From Trileptium ribeirensis (taxonomy: Eukaryota > Nematoda > Enoplea > Enoplida > Thoracostomopsidae), in assembly GCA_030248225.1 (NCBI GenBank), contig JASANE010000614.1, forward strand, positions 1-64,000: a stretch of DNA of 64,000 nucleotides, in the 5' to 3' direction. This document shows positions 1 to 13,100 of the stretch, in pieces (the stretch's first letter is position 1; each line of letters begins with the position of its first letter). Under the pieces are notes generated by a model. It did no database searches. It saw nothing but the letters and a program-made list of their open reading frames with translations, and was not told the origin of the DNA. A program made the translations under genes and the position numbers.

Positions 1-39
1 TCCCTGTTTACCTGTATTGTATGCCATATTTTTGTTCAG

Positions 40-3000
40 TGTCAACCGAACTGCCGCAAACCACTGCTGGTCAACAATCGACAGCACGCAAACAGCTAAC
101 CACCGCTGCAGCATTACCAACCCACAAAACTCGGAAACCAGGACATAGAACCACAAATTCCTGCAGTGGATGTAGCTGCTTCGACGATGCTAAAATCTGG
201 TGCTCTGCTTCAGCAAATCCGGATACCTGTGCTAATTCAGTTTACGTTAGAGAAAATTGCAAGCAATCCTGCTGCAATGTCAATCCAGGTACATAAACGA
301 GTGCCGCAATAACTGATATTAGAACGGCATACTATCACAACATAGCAGTTAGCAGTTTTTAAGCTGTGTTTGTTGTTAAGCAAGTTCCATTTCGTAGCAC
401 GAATAATAAATGAAGAGCTTTGAAATCCTAACATTCGGAAAATGGATTTTTATAGGAAAATCTGACCCCGATACAAAGTTATATGTTCCTCTAATAAAAA
501 GAACTGATGCGCTAGACTGATGTGTATCGAAGCTAAGTGGGTAATATTAATAAAAATTTACAGAAGATTTAAATTAGGGAGAATGGAAAAATGTTTGGTT
601 ACCCACCGTCCAACACCCCCTCCGAGACCATACCTCCAAAGCCGACGGATTATAACTACGTATGATATGTGCAGTACGGTTTTATAATGACCCGATAATA
701 ATGTTTGGTCCCTGCCATATTGACACTATTTTCTCTGCTGTAGATATAGATGTCTTTACGATATATTATGACAAGTCCGATAGTGCACTACACGATTAAA
801 TTACTACATCAACAACATAGGTGCCCAGGCGCCTATGTTGTTGATTATCACTACATGTCCAAGGTAATAGGTAGTGTCCCGGCAGGCGAGGAGGGGAGGC
901 CAGATGAGCAACCAAAATATTCTTCCTAGGGTTCTCAATATATATTTGCTCATAGTTTTCGCCATTTTCTCCAATTTTGACTTATAATTTTTGTTATTTT
1001 GCTACAATTTTAAGTCCACCTTTAGCGCGCCGATCGCGCCACTCTGCGGATATATAACTAAACACAATTTTGGTGACACAACACTGTCCTCAAAGTATCA
1101 GCAAGTCATTTATGTGCAACACTAGAATATTTATGTAAGTTATGAAATATATATGTAATGCCGTCTTACCTTACTGTTAAACATAATTTATAAGGTAGAG
1201 TTATGAACAGGCTGTTCTGTCTGAACCTGCATTTAGATATTTTATCTTTAGTTTGCAACATATATATATTTTCTTTAGTGCCGGCAGTAAAAACCTTATA
1301 TAGGTTTCAGTACAAGAATCTGTTATGTTACGTTGTCGACCACAGTCGAAAATGGTGATTCGCTGTCGGTGCACAGAGACTCCCCAGTCACTGTTTAAAC
1401 CCTTCTTCCTGGATTAATTTACAATACGAATATCGCTGAATAATTATCGGTCGCCACTAGATATCGAACCCCGAACGCTCGGGTGAAAGTCACGTTTACT
1501 AGCCGTTGGGCTATCACAGAGATATTGCTTGGATCCTTAAGGGTCCTCGCAAAGCTAACGAACAACAACCTGTGTGTAATCGTTCCGTATGTCGCATTTA
1601 TTTAGTACATCATAAAGTAATTTGTTGTTGTCGAACAACGGTACGGGTTAAAGGGTTAAACATCTGGTATACTAAATTTTTATTAAAAGTAATATATTTC
1701 CATAACTCGAAAATGTTTACTGGGACCTGCGCGTAGTAAAATTTAATATATATAGTGTTCATCGTATTTTAAAACTGTAGTAAACTTGCTATTTTTACGT
1801 CAGCAGTTTTTGTTTCATCTTAAATGTGCTGGGACAAAATTCAAGATATTACCTGGCGCCATTTTCAAACGATAACGGAATCCAGCTACAGTGTAGCTGT
1901 AGTGTGCTATAGTATTCAATTATGATATCATAGAGACAAAGTAATGCAACTTATATTGATAGAGAAGATTGTCAAAACTTAGTGTGACAAAGGACGAAGG
2001 CAATCATGTCACAATATCACGGCTGTGCTAACACAGTATACCGTGACGTAGAACTACTTAAAATTAAAAGGTATAAAGCTACTAAACCTGAACCGCAATA
2101 ACACTCGCTTGCGTTCGGAAAACTCTATAGGTTGATTAACGATATTTCAACCAACATGCTGATAGGCACAAGGAAATTATGGCTGTCACTGTGGACGAAT
2201 CTGTAAATAGAGGATTTCCTATCAGAATCCCCTTGCGGTTCAGAATGCTTCGGAAACTCAAAACTCAATCACTTGAAGATTGTAACGATATACAAAAACT
2301 ATGTTTATATCCGTTATGCAGCTAGTGTTGGAAGTGAATATGAAAATGCGAAATTTGCTTTAAATGTCTTTTCTTATTTACTATAAGAATTGCTTTAGTA
2401 GGTGCTTCAGCTCAAACTTTGTCAAAACGGTTTGTTTTTAATTATGAATTTTAATAAAAACAAGAAGTCCGTTTTACGCTAATTTCTCGTATACAGCATG
2501 TATGATTTGGCTGACGAATATAATTCCGAAGAACTGTGTTAAGCATTTGACGGAAAATGCCGCGTAAAGTCCAAATTTTGAGCAGCATCAAACATTAAAT
2601 AAAAATTAATTTAAACACTAATACAATTTTGCTTATATGTATATAATAGTGTCCATATTAGTAGGAATATCCCATTTAGGTCAATCCACAATACATCCGA
2701 AACGACCAACCAAAGTAGCTCCAACTGGTTAGTTTTCATGTCATTGATAATCTAAATCTCTAATTTTATGTTATTAAATTTGTCTTATTATCGTTAGGTT
2801 TACCCTAGGTAATAGTAACCATTAATTGCTCCTCTGCCACTGCGTAACCTTTGAGTAAACTAAACAACTGCTGCAGCAATGTTTGATTTTTTCAGTGGTT
2901 GAACAAACTAGAAAGGCGCATGGGCCAAGACATAAAGGGTAATCCCAATCGTCTCTTCCAAAGTGTAGTCGTTTTGTAACGATTTTCCTGGCTCTAACCG

Positions 3001-6000
3001 CGAAGTTCGGGAAGCCAGCTTTTCATGTAATGCAAGACACGTTTGTTAAAACGTCGCCTAGTGGCCTATCGCGCTGTGCCATCGTACCAGCTGGTTCAAT
3101 TCCCACTGGCACCTTATTTTTACATTTGGAGTCGGTGTTTATTCTAAACAGATAAATGATGCTCCTAACATAAAATGTTTATGGTACTAACATGGCATTA
3201 AGAACATGTGATTGAAGTCCTTGATATGTCGTTTATTCTATAGATATGACTTGATAAAGATCGATTTATATGCCAAAGTCGAGACTACGTAGCCTCACAA
3301 ATATTAACGAAAAGAACTATAAAAGCATAGATTCCAAATTAGCAGGTTTCAGGATGAATATATCATCCTAAAATTGTAAAACCCAACGGTCCGTTCAAAA
3401 CATCTAGTGTATTTTACAACATATTCAATGTTACCGCACTTTAAACATGGCATGTGCTATCGTGCGGAAATAATGTTGACTGATGCAATAGTTTCGAATA
3501 GCTAATTCCAAACTACAGTTGGACCTTTACTGCACTAAATTCGAGGCAAATACTCAATTTTTATGCCAAAGAAAAAAGCATAACACATTATGCTATTTTG
3601 CCGCAAAGATATAGTCACCTAGTAGCGCGTTTTACTACTTTCGGCTATGTCCAAGCTAAGCCTACGACGCCGAAGGTCCAAACACATTTCTGCTCGTTTC
3701 TGCGTTATAATCTTGTGACGACTAGTATCATGGCGTTTTTTACATGGCTAGTCTTCAAGATTCTGTTTTTAGTTTTGCTTCAAGTTATTCTCTTGTTTCA
3801 ATTTTTTCAAATATAAACAAGTCCAACAATTTTAACGGTACTAGGGATTTCGCAGACCTAGGCACTAGTATATTAATAAGTAGCCCGACTATAAAAATAT
3901 CCGAAAAAACCACAGTATATAAATCGAGCCCGCAATACATAATCGTACCATTCTACCTGTTAGATAAAGTTGGTAAATGAATCGTCATGTTACTACATGC
4001 AGCCTATAAAACCTAAACTGTTTGTCTGAACACAACTGTATTGTGTCTCGAATGTCTTGATCAAACCTAAATTATGCTGTATTCAAGTCGAAATGTACAT
4101 TTATGATGTGAGTCGAGGTCAGACTTTTTAAATACACTCCATACATACAAAGCGCTAAAACCGTTGATATCCCATCCATCCCGGTTATTTAAAATTTCGC
4201 GGTCCTACAAGTTTAATCCCAATTCGAAAGATTCAAAGACAACGAAGCAAAAAATTACAAAAATCAAGTAAACCTGCTGTTTATAATGCAGTATAATTAG
4301 GATGCTAAATGGTATTAACACCATAAAGGTTTATCTTTCAGCTTGGGGTAAATAAGTACACTGGTTATTTGAAAAACGAACCTTATACATATTTTGATTG
4401 TATCCAAAGATTAACATTAAGTACTGCTAATTGTCTGCATTAAACGAGCTAATTATGCAATATTAATATAGTGAAGAATCGAAAGCACATTTGATGTCAG
4501 CGTCGAGCGAACAAAAATGCTATAACGAACGAATACAGGTTATCGAGTGATATTTAGCAGAAATGAATCACTATCGCTTTATCTATATTATATACTACGT
4601 CTAGTCATAATGTGAAGATACATTAATACTGAATTTATTAAGAACATCTCAACACTTTAGCGGTCATCTTCATACTGCAAATATCTGTGAACATTGTAGT
4701 AATGGCAATTACATGATACATATGATTGTAAGCATAAAATAAATCATTTTAGCGAGACCTAAGCCGCCGCATACAACGAAAAGACATCCACATGAGAATT
4801 CAACAAAGCGTCCTGCCGCAACCACGCCGAAACCAGCACCGACAACTGTAAATCCAGCTTGTGTTGGAAAGAAAGACAACGCAGATTGGTGCAAGAATGC
4901 AGCCAACAACTACTCTTGTACTTATGCACCGTATCTTCAACAACAGTGCAGTTTCAGTTGCTGTCAACAAGTTGGACGTAAGCGCTGTGTTTGGGTCGAC
5001 ATTAATTCTAAGCCTGTCATAAATTAAAAACGAGCACCCTTGGTAGTGAATTATATATTTTTGTGCCTTCCGTATCATGGATATTTATAGTTTGATGGAA
5101 TTACTCCATACAAATGTATTGTCATTTGAATGCCCAGTTGCAAGGAGGCAACGAGCTAACATTTAGCATATCGAGAACGCCCTAACATGCAATTCATTTC
5201 TGGCACTTTAAAGTTACTTTGCTGGGATTTTACGTGAACTAAAATCATGTCTTCCGATCCAGTTATTTAACATGTTCTTGCTTAAGAAATGCATCGCTTA
5301 TAAAATTTTCAACTATGTTTATCGGGGATGGTATAATGTCCTTGATTATTTAAATCGTCCGCACAGCTAGCGTAAATAATTACTAAAAGTACAATTGAGT
5401 AATGGTTGATCTGATATTCTTCTTCAAGAAGTCAAATTATTGTAACAATCTAAACGTTACCACCACGAAAACTATATTATATAAGCAGTCCAATGTACCA
5501 TGTAAGAGTAAAAATGCTTTAAAAATATTACGTTTTAACTAGACATAAGGCTTTATTGAAATTTCGAAATCCCAATATAGAAACAAAAGCGTTAACTTCA
5601 AATACAATAATTTATAGGAATATATTCAGGACATTTACTAATCCAATAAGTGCAAGTTATACAAGGTCTTTTCTGCTAGTATTAATATGTGCTACGCTAT
5701 TAAAAATTGAAATCTTACGAATATTTAACCCACAAGTTATAAAATTATTTCCCACAACTTTTCTATGTAGCAAAATATGAAATTATCACGGTGTAAAACC
5801 AATGATTTTCGATAGGAAATACCGCGTAATAATAATTGCTACATTATTTACATCTAATAAGACTGACCGTAAGTTAGATTCGTATGCAAAACTTAGTTGG
5901 CTTCGACTAGCGGAAACTATTGCAGCACTCATTCAAGCTCGCAGTAGAGGAATATGCCAATCAGATCGCGCAAATCTTAAATTTATGATATAATAAATCA

Positions 6001-7805
6001 CAGAACGCATTATTTTGTTAGCAATTACTTGGTGTTATACCCTTCCAAGTTGTTTATGCTGCAAATAATTCCTTATACATATATGGGTTCCAATTTTGAA
6101 AGTTATAATTGCAACTATATATTGTTTGAACCAAAACTGCACATTTGTACATAAAAGCGACTGCAAGTATTTTTCGGAAAGACATTATATTACACCTGCG
6201 CTGCTACAACGTCACGATTTATGAGCAAACGCTTTGTCCAGGCTGTGATTTTTTCGAACTCAATAACAATTGAGTATATACATTGTTATATTACCAAAAG
6301 ACTGGATAGCATGTTGAGTTTTCTCAACATCAATACTTTATTTCGTCATTGCTCAAGTTTGGAGCATACCCTCTTCGCCTATCATTAATAATCTTTTAAA
6401 TGGCTTGTTGGTGTAATTGAAGCTGGTTTTGCCTGAAAAGGGCATATTAAGGAAATCTGATCCTATATTTTACTGAACGGCACAAGGCAGCCATAACTAG
6501 TTTCATAAATTTATCGGATATAAATTGTTATAAATGTGAACAGTGGAATATTAGTTTTACCAAGTTTATGCGACGAATTATATGATCACATAGCTTTTTA
6601 TTAGCATAAGGAGAACTGAATAACAAAGAAGGCGTAGAATCCATATATAGGATTCGAAATTTCAATGAAAAAATATTGTCGAAGAAAAGAAACCCATTCA
6701 CATAGCACAATAAATTTTTTAAATAAAATAGGGAAACGTATCTAAAGTTGGTTTAGTACGTATTATCATCGTACAAGATCGAGGCTGATATGACCATTAA
6801 TCAAATTTGATCCAACGAAATCACTGCATAGTTACCAGCTTTTACACAAGTTAGCTCGTTGAAAATAATGGCAATATGCCTTATGGAGATTGTCGAGAAA
6901 TAATTCATTCTCATCCTATGCATTTCGCGGCTCCTTCATGCTGATCATGTTTCTGTAGATGGCTTTTAGTTTACAGTGAAGTTCTATCGGAAAGATTTGC
7001 GGGGCGGTCGCAACATCAATTCTAGTATGCGTTACAGCCACACCGTGAGTCATCTGTAACTAACTCCAGCGATAATCGCCACCTCAACTTACTTTCGCCA
7101 TATGGTCATGGACGTTACTAAGATCTTTAATGGGCCATTCTTGTATGTGTAAAGGCCCACGTTACAAATGAAATGGCGCAAATATTATAACGATAATTCG
7201 CATTATAAGCTGTTGGCGAATGCAATTTCTAAACATGCAATCGGTAATGGTAAATGGTATATATCAGTGATTTCTGAATTTAGTATCGCTGTTTGTTATG
7301 AATTTCATAAACCTTACAACCTGTAAAACACAGCTTAATATTTTAGGCATGAAAAACAGTGAATAACCGCGACAGTATACCATTTATAGCTTTATTAACG
7401 GGTTTGTATACAAAAAGCTGTTATTAACGAGCCAGTATAAAAATAGTAGTTAACTGTAGCTGTTATTAACGGGCCAGTATAAAAATATATATACATATAT
7501 TTGTGTATATATTTATGGATATATGCATATATAAAATACGTGAATCATACGATATATGTGGATGTATATGTACGTATATATATGTATATATCTGTATATA
7601 TACCCACATTTCTGCTTTTTCAGCTAATCCAACTCAACCTTATGGATTTTATATCAAGCAAGCGTTTGAAATAGCGCGACAAGAATCGCTGTCGAACGAT
7701 TGCAGTAAATGTCAAGATAAAGCGCCGTGGTGTGTCTATGAAACGTTTGCGTGCACATCTCCAGATATACGAATGGTCTGCCAGAAGACTTGCTGCTCAT
7801 GCTAA
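40..7805 (+). CDS. ShKT-domain protein, 3' part (three exons)
   Basis: Exons are 40-288, 4753-4977 and 7624-7805, joining in frame to 217 residues plus a stop; the 5' end is outside the window. Acceptors are TTGTTCAG, CATTTTAG and TTTTTCAG; donors are G/GTACAT and C/GTAAGC. Every intron is phase 1, as expected for shuffled extracellular modules. Each exon carries one cysteine-rich module ending in SCC or TCC: module 1 has 8 Cys (..FDDAKIWC..TCANS..NCKQSCC), module 2 has 6 (..NADWC..SC..QC..SCC), module 3 has 8 (..DKAPWC..AC..VC..TCCSC). The spacing and the C-terminal CxxxC(C) pattern are those of ShKT (SXC) domains. Thr/Pro-rich linkers separate modules 1 and 2. In the family such modules occur in secreted or membrane-anchored proteins, often attached to enzymes; no enzymatic domain is visible here. 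The module name comes from a toxin fold but does not imply toxicity. The specific function is unknown. Confidence 0.85.
808..845. repeat. near-perfect 18-bp hairpin
   Basis: Arms 808-825 and 828-845 (ATCAACAACATAGGYGCC and its complement) enclose a 2-nt loop, with a single G:T position. It lies in the ShKT intron. Confidence 0.8.
1460..1513 (-). repeat. tRNA-Glu-like SINE head (Pol III A and B boxes)
   Basis: On the minus strand, box A TAGCCCAACGG (1513-1503) matches the consensus TRGCNNARYGG. It is followed 32 nt later by GGTTCGATATC (1470-1460), one mismatch from the box B consensus. The interval contains CTTTCACC, the anticodon-loop string of tRNA-Glu(UUC). The anticodon and acceptor stems do not pair, so this is a tRNA-derived SINE or pseudogene rather than a working tRNA gene. 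Confidence 0.6.
2823..2958. repeat. dispersed repeat, copy 1
   Basis: About 135 bp similar in order to 23527-23662: CCTCTGC, then TTTGAGTAAA, GCAGCA, a T-run followed by CA, ACTAGAAAGRCGCAT, and a closing ATCGTC. It lies in the last-but-one intron of the ShKT gene. The family is not identified. Confidence 0.5.
3054..3103 (+). repeat. second tRNA-derived SINE head
   Basis: TCGCCTAGTGG (3054-3064) is a 10/11 match to the Pol III A box and GGTTCAATTCC (3093-3103) a 10/11 match to the B box, 28 nt apart. No acceptor stem can be formed around them. It reads like the 5' head of a SINE; its 3' limit is not resolved. Confidence 0.5.
7385..7612. repeat. short tandem repeat plus TA/GTATATA microsatellite
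   Basis: About three diverged copies of a unit of 40-60 bp containing GCTGTTATTAACGGGCCAGT run into a long TATATA/TGTATATA tract. The tract ends about 12 bp before the last ShKT exon and may be slippage-prone close to its acceptor. Confidence 0.6.
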
Positions 7806-7892
7806 TCAATAAGAAAACTTTGAATTATTTTATTTTTGAAATTTATTATTGATTCCAAAATTATGAATCGCGGATTATTTAATTAAATATGG

Positions 7893-7898
7893 AATAAA
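7893..7898 (+). promoter_or_regulatory. candidate polyadenylation signal of the ShKT gene
   Basis: AATAAA lies 88 bases after the TAA stop (7803-7805) of the ShKT gene, in an AT-rich 3' flank. It is the first canonical signal downstream of the stop. Confidence 0.5.
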
Positions 7899-10154
7899 GT
7901 CGTTTGAAAATATGGTTTAAAAGTGATAACACAAGTTGTGACGTCTTATTCACATTACAGCAATTGGTTAGACTTTTAATGAAATATTCATCAAATATAT
8001 ATGTCCAAAAATAGTTTTAAAATGCATGAGTTGTTAAGTATAAAAACTTTTGTAATACCACGAACATAAACTGCTAGACTAAATACAAATGGCTGAATAC
8101 GATGACAAAAGCACCTAACGAAAAGCTAGCAAGTTTTGTGTTAAAATTAAGACAATCGCATATCGGCGTATGTTTGTGAATTGAGGTACTTTCAAACGGA
8201 GATAATCTACGTTATTGCAAAACAGACATAAATGTCTGATTAATCAAGAACCTCCTGAACTGAATTTTAGGAGGAGGAATTCTTTACGAAATTTGCCTAT
8301 ACTTTATAGGTTTCGAATGAAGTTATTTGGTTTATCATGGGCTAGTTGTAGTCATGATGATGAACTCCAGCAGCGTAGCGTAGCGAATCGGCGCCTTATG
8401 TTTCTTTGAACATATACTATCTACGTGTTCGCTGCCAGTATTTTAAATATGGCAGTTTTCTCGAGAAATCCACATAGTGATCACAGTTTGTCCAATCCGT
8501 TCCTTTTGATCCTATCCGACTTCTGTCCTTACTACATCCGATCCGATACAAATTGTATACCTACTGTATAAGTGTATGTATTATGTGTTTATTTCACGCT
8601 AGTTTATCCGATTCGTATCAGAAAATAGCCCGCACTCTGTAACATTCCACCGGATGTAAACACTGCATATACGATGCAATTGCAATTTGGATGCATCGAA
8701 TGCGATGTGAATACGAATGAAATATCTGCAGCTCAATACATTATCTATATAATTGTAGTTCTATAATGACATCAAATAATACTACGTACTCACTAGTATA
8801 CTTATGAAGGAGGCCATAGTATGCGGTTGGCCCGAAATTTTTATAACAAAAACTAAAACAGAGTTGATAAATAACACTTATATAGTCATATGAATTAACA
8901 ACGCCTGAATGGCCTGTCAACTACAAAACACTACTGGCCTATTAAGCAATCATATTAAGCTACCAGAAGTTTTAGACAACACCAAATCTATATGCAACGT
9001 TTCTACTTAGAGCAAAGCTTATAGTACACATCACTAACTTTGTAGTGTTTTGAGGACTTATAAGCAATAACTGCTAAACATCTTCACTCAATTCATTTGG
9101 TCCCAACATGACTTACTACCAAGGTGTCACATGCGCCGTTCTTAGCCAATTTTTTTAATTGAGCAAGTGAGTCAATCCAGCAGGTGCCATATTTAACGCG
9201 CTATGAGACGAGATTGACTCATACTAAATTAAATTTTACTCACATACTGAGACAGATTGGAATCCACTCAATTGAGTCAAATTTGACTCACTATTTTACA
9301 ATGTAGCTGCGCAGTCCACAATCTCCCCTTGCAAAGAGATTGTCTTTAAAATTGCAAGTTTATCAAAGAAAACAGGCATATTGAAACTATATGATGTTAA
9401 AATCATAAACTGACCAAAATTTCCCCCGACCTGTGAAGTTTGAAAACAATAGGTCACGCTGAAAACCCTCGTTGGGTGTATAATATAAAGCTAATAGTGT
9501 GGTACCATCCCCAAATTTAGCAAAATATTACAACTGTCTTTGCAAACAGTAACGTCAAAATGCTAATAATTACGCCGGTAGCAGAGCCGCATAAAATCGC
9601 TATAATTTAGTGTAAAGAGCACGTCTTAAGGTCCGATGAAGGTCGCATCTCAACACGTCCGATAGTGATACCAGCACGTTACATTATGACTTCATATGGC
9701 TCACCGGTAGACCGGCAACTTTGCTCAACTTATAGCCAGAATACAAGAAAATAAAAGAACAATGCTTGGTAATCCTAACACAGAATGATAAAAATAGTCG
9801 GATGACATATCTAATAATTTCAAACGAGAACTATATGGCGTTTATAATCTAGTTATCCCACAAAGAATGACTCAAGTCAAGTTGGAGGGCATAACGTTAC
9901 ATCCTTAAAAAGAACAGCAAAGGGCAGAGCCTGAGGTTCCAGTGCAGCATCCCCGAGACTTAATCTCAGTATGAGTGACATATCTTAACAAACTAGTCTT
10001 AGTACGTTGAGAGGACACATAGAGCTTACAACCCTCATAGTAAAAAACACCGTCTTACGAAGAAGAAGTATATTTTAACCATAAATACGAAATCGCAACT
10101 ATGGGTAAACACCACAAATTGTTAATAAAAAATTATTTACTACCAAAATATATT
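7899..10154. other. interval between the ShKT and TYW4 3' ends
   Basis: The two genes converge on this 2.3-kb gap. I see no coding frame with exon-like borders. A small inverted-repeat patch at about 9160-9300 reuses GTGAGTCAA/TTGACTCAC in both orientations and may be a degraded MITE. The rest is AT-rich unique sequence. Confidence 0.4.
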
Positions 10155-13100
10155 TTAATCGTATATTACCTCAATAAGTGATAAAGGTGGATTAAAAAAT
10201 GTTCCGAAAGAGAAACAATTACCACCGCCTCCGACTATACAAATCTCAATTCGCTTCAATATTGCATCATGGTTTCGAATGAACGCCCAAAAGTTGATCA
10301 GCATGAGGCTCGACATATCGGTCTAAATAAAACGCGTATATTTTTCAAACCCAACCGCCGATAGAGATGTATATACTGAAAAATGCTGAGGATCATAACA
10401 CGGGAAATTAAAAAGCCCATCTTTTTAAATTTGTTTATCTTAAGACAAAATACCCTACATCGCTACAAACAATAGCCTAACGTGTTATTATGTTTCCATA
10501 TAATTTTCAACATAAATATTCATGTAACATATGCAGTTATTGTCAGCAGCCCGTCGTAACATATGCAATTCTTCTAAAGACACATATAAATTGTTGAGTA
10601 TTAAGCAAAACCATCAAGCTCTTATTTAGGACTCTGATTTCTGTAGTCCAGCAATTCTCTAAGTTCCATCAGTTATACTTTCTAGTTACTGTTCAGCTCT
10701 TCCGTTAAACAAACACAGCTAAGCTAAAACAACTGCCCGCTCAAACACAGCAAAACATGACATGTTTGTTCGCAATGCGTATGATTTGAATAATGTTTGC
10801 CACAATATAAATGAAACAACGTTTTCAAATTCCTATAAGCATAAGCATACTCCACAAAAATTAGAACTGGAGCAGCACAACATCTGCGTGCGATGATCAA
10901 GCTCGAAATTTAACGGTTTCCTATTTAGAGAAATAATAATGTTACTAATTAAAATCAAATTTTGAACAGTGTTTCAATCCCTTAAGTACGAAAGAAAATT
11001 TTCAGCAAACTATCTGTTTCTGAGTACGCACGGTTTTTGCAATATCGCCTTGGCAATGTCGGCTACAACGTACTTTTTTGGGAAATTAACTTTTCACCAA
11101 AAACAAACATAATTTTTCCAATTTATTATAGGTTACTCTATTCATAAACATGCCCATTTTTAACTGTTAGACCCTAAAAACCACAGCACAATATTTATGT
11201 TGTGAAAATTGTATACGATTTCATACATTCCTGAAAAAGCTAATGGGAACATAGACAACCTATAATAACGTTAAAGCCAAGGCTTTGAAACACAAAATCG
11301 ATATCCAAAATGTTTTACACTTACTGTACGAATGATTCTGTGACGTTGCCACGATAGCACATCGATAACCTCAATGTCTCCCTGGCTATACTGTTGCAGG
11401 TCCTGGTCGGAAAGTGCGACGCCGCCGATTACAATGAGCTTCGATTGTGAAATGTGCGAAACATGATTGTATCTATAATATATTTACTGCATCAGTAAAA
11501 GCGTAACCGATTCGCAGTAAACTAGAAAAATGTATTTAATATAAACTAGGTGTCATAAAATTAGTAAAATTTAAATCCTCCAAATGCTGCAATAATATAT
11601 AGTATTGGCACTTAAATATCACGCTCGCATTGAAAAACTTTGGCTTGACGTTGCAAGTGTACGTATAAAACAAAATGTACAAGAAACAAAGCTATAACAA
11701 AATCCACACTTTACCAGCTTTGGAATAGCGGTTTATAAGTAACCATTTGCCCATAAATTCTTCGGATGAAGGATGCGATGAATATGAACATTTTTGAGCT
11801 GCAATATTTATTGAAATAACCGTAGGAAGTGGCATGATAGCTTATTTTTGCAAGACCTAAGTAAAATTTGTACTAGATTTAAAATACAGCTTATAAAAAC
11901 TCTCTGCATAGTTTACATCAGATTAGCTGATATTCAAGTCCAGATGGTTAAATTGGCCCAGAAACGCTATTTCTGTTACCATATACAAAGGTTTTATTGT
12001 TAACATGGCAACAGTTCCAGGAACCATACCGTGACACTGGGATTAACTTTTGTTTACCCCATAACGCACTAGAACTTTGTTGAATTTGACAACTCCGCTG
12101 AATTTAAACGTGGCAAATTATACATGACAAGACAACATTTAATGCTGCAGATATATTGCTTAAATATTCTCGGCTGCTTGGGTGAAGATTTCGAGACGCA
12201 TTCGATGCAGCTTGCAAGGAAAATCTACGGCGGGACGTAAGTGTACAAGCGTCGAGAATTTGTGCTAGCAAGAATTCGTGATGAACTCTTGAATTAGAGT
12301 GTGGTACTCATGTCACACTACATTATGTACGCTATGAGATGACGCGATCTATTTTTCCATTAATTATACCTGTTTCATCCTGTCCCCCGCCCCTCTCAAT
12401 TTTCGTTCCAAATTCGAATCCAAGGAATAAAAATTTTTTAAAAACATTTATTTTTTCGGTTCGAATTTGTAATAAAAGTTGGAGGAGAACAAAACTAAAG
12501 CTGGAGGGAACAGAACAAATGTTGGAGGGTGAAGCTGGCAAACCAGTGCAAAAGTTAGCGGGACAGGACATAAGTGGAAAAGTTGTCCCACCCACTACAG
12601 CAAAAAAAGTGGGTCAACTATTGTAAAAATGGACCGCATCATGTCACAGCGTGTAATGTAGCGTGGCACGAGTGTCACACTCTTTTTCAAGGATTCATAA
12701 TGAACTCTTAGGCTTTATGTGAATTGAATTTTTTTACAATGCAGAGAGTATTCAGTGTCGAATTTTTTTACATGTTTTAGTGAACCACAACTGCAATAAT
12801 TCGGAGAAGAATTTGCAAATATTCCCTACCAGAACAGATATTAGTATCTGCTTGTGATCGAACCAAAATAGAAGGAACTCACCTCTCAGTTTGTGAGAAA
12901 AAAAATTTAGAAATGAGTCAACATAAATATTTATTAATTTCCGTTAATTAAATATTCAATGGAGCATTATATTTTAAACTTACAATGCAAACTCTCAGAG
13001 TAAACATGTGCAGGAACAGCTAATAGTGCTAATATATGGGAACCTTGCTAAAGCTCTACACTTTATCCTTGCCATATGTATAGCATTTGTTGCAACGGTG

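Noticed and set aside
1447..1520. Functional tRNA-Glu gene
   Set aside because: A and B boxes are present but acceptor and anticodon stems do not pair, so it is listed as a SINE head.
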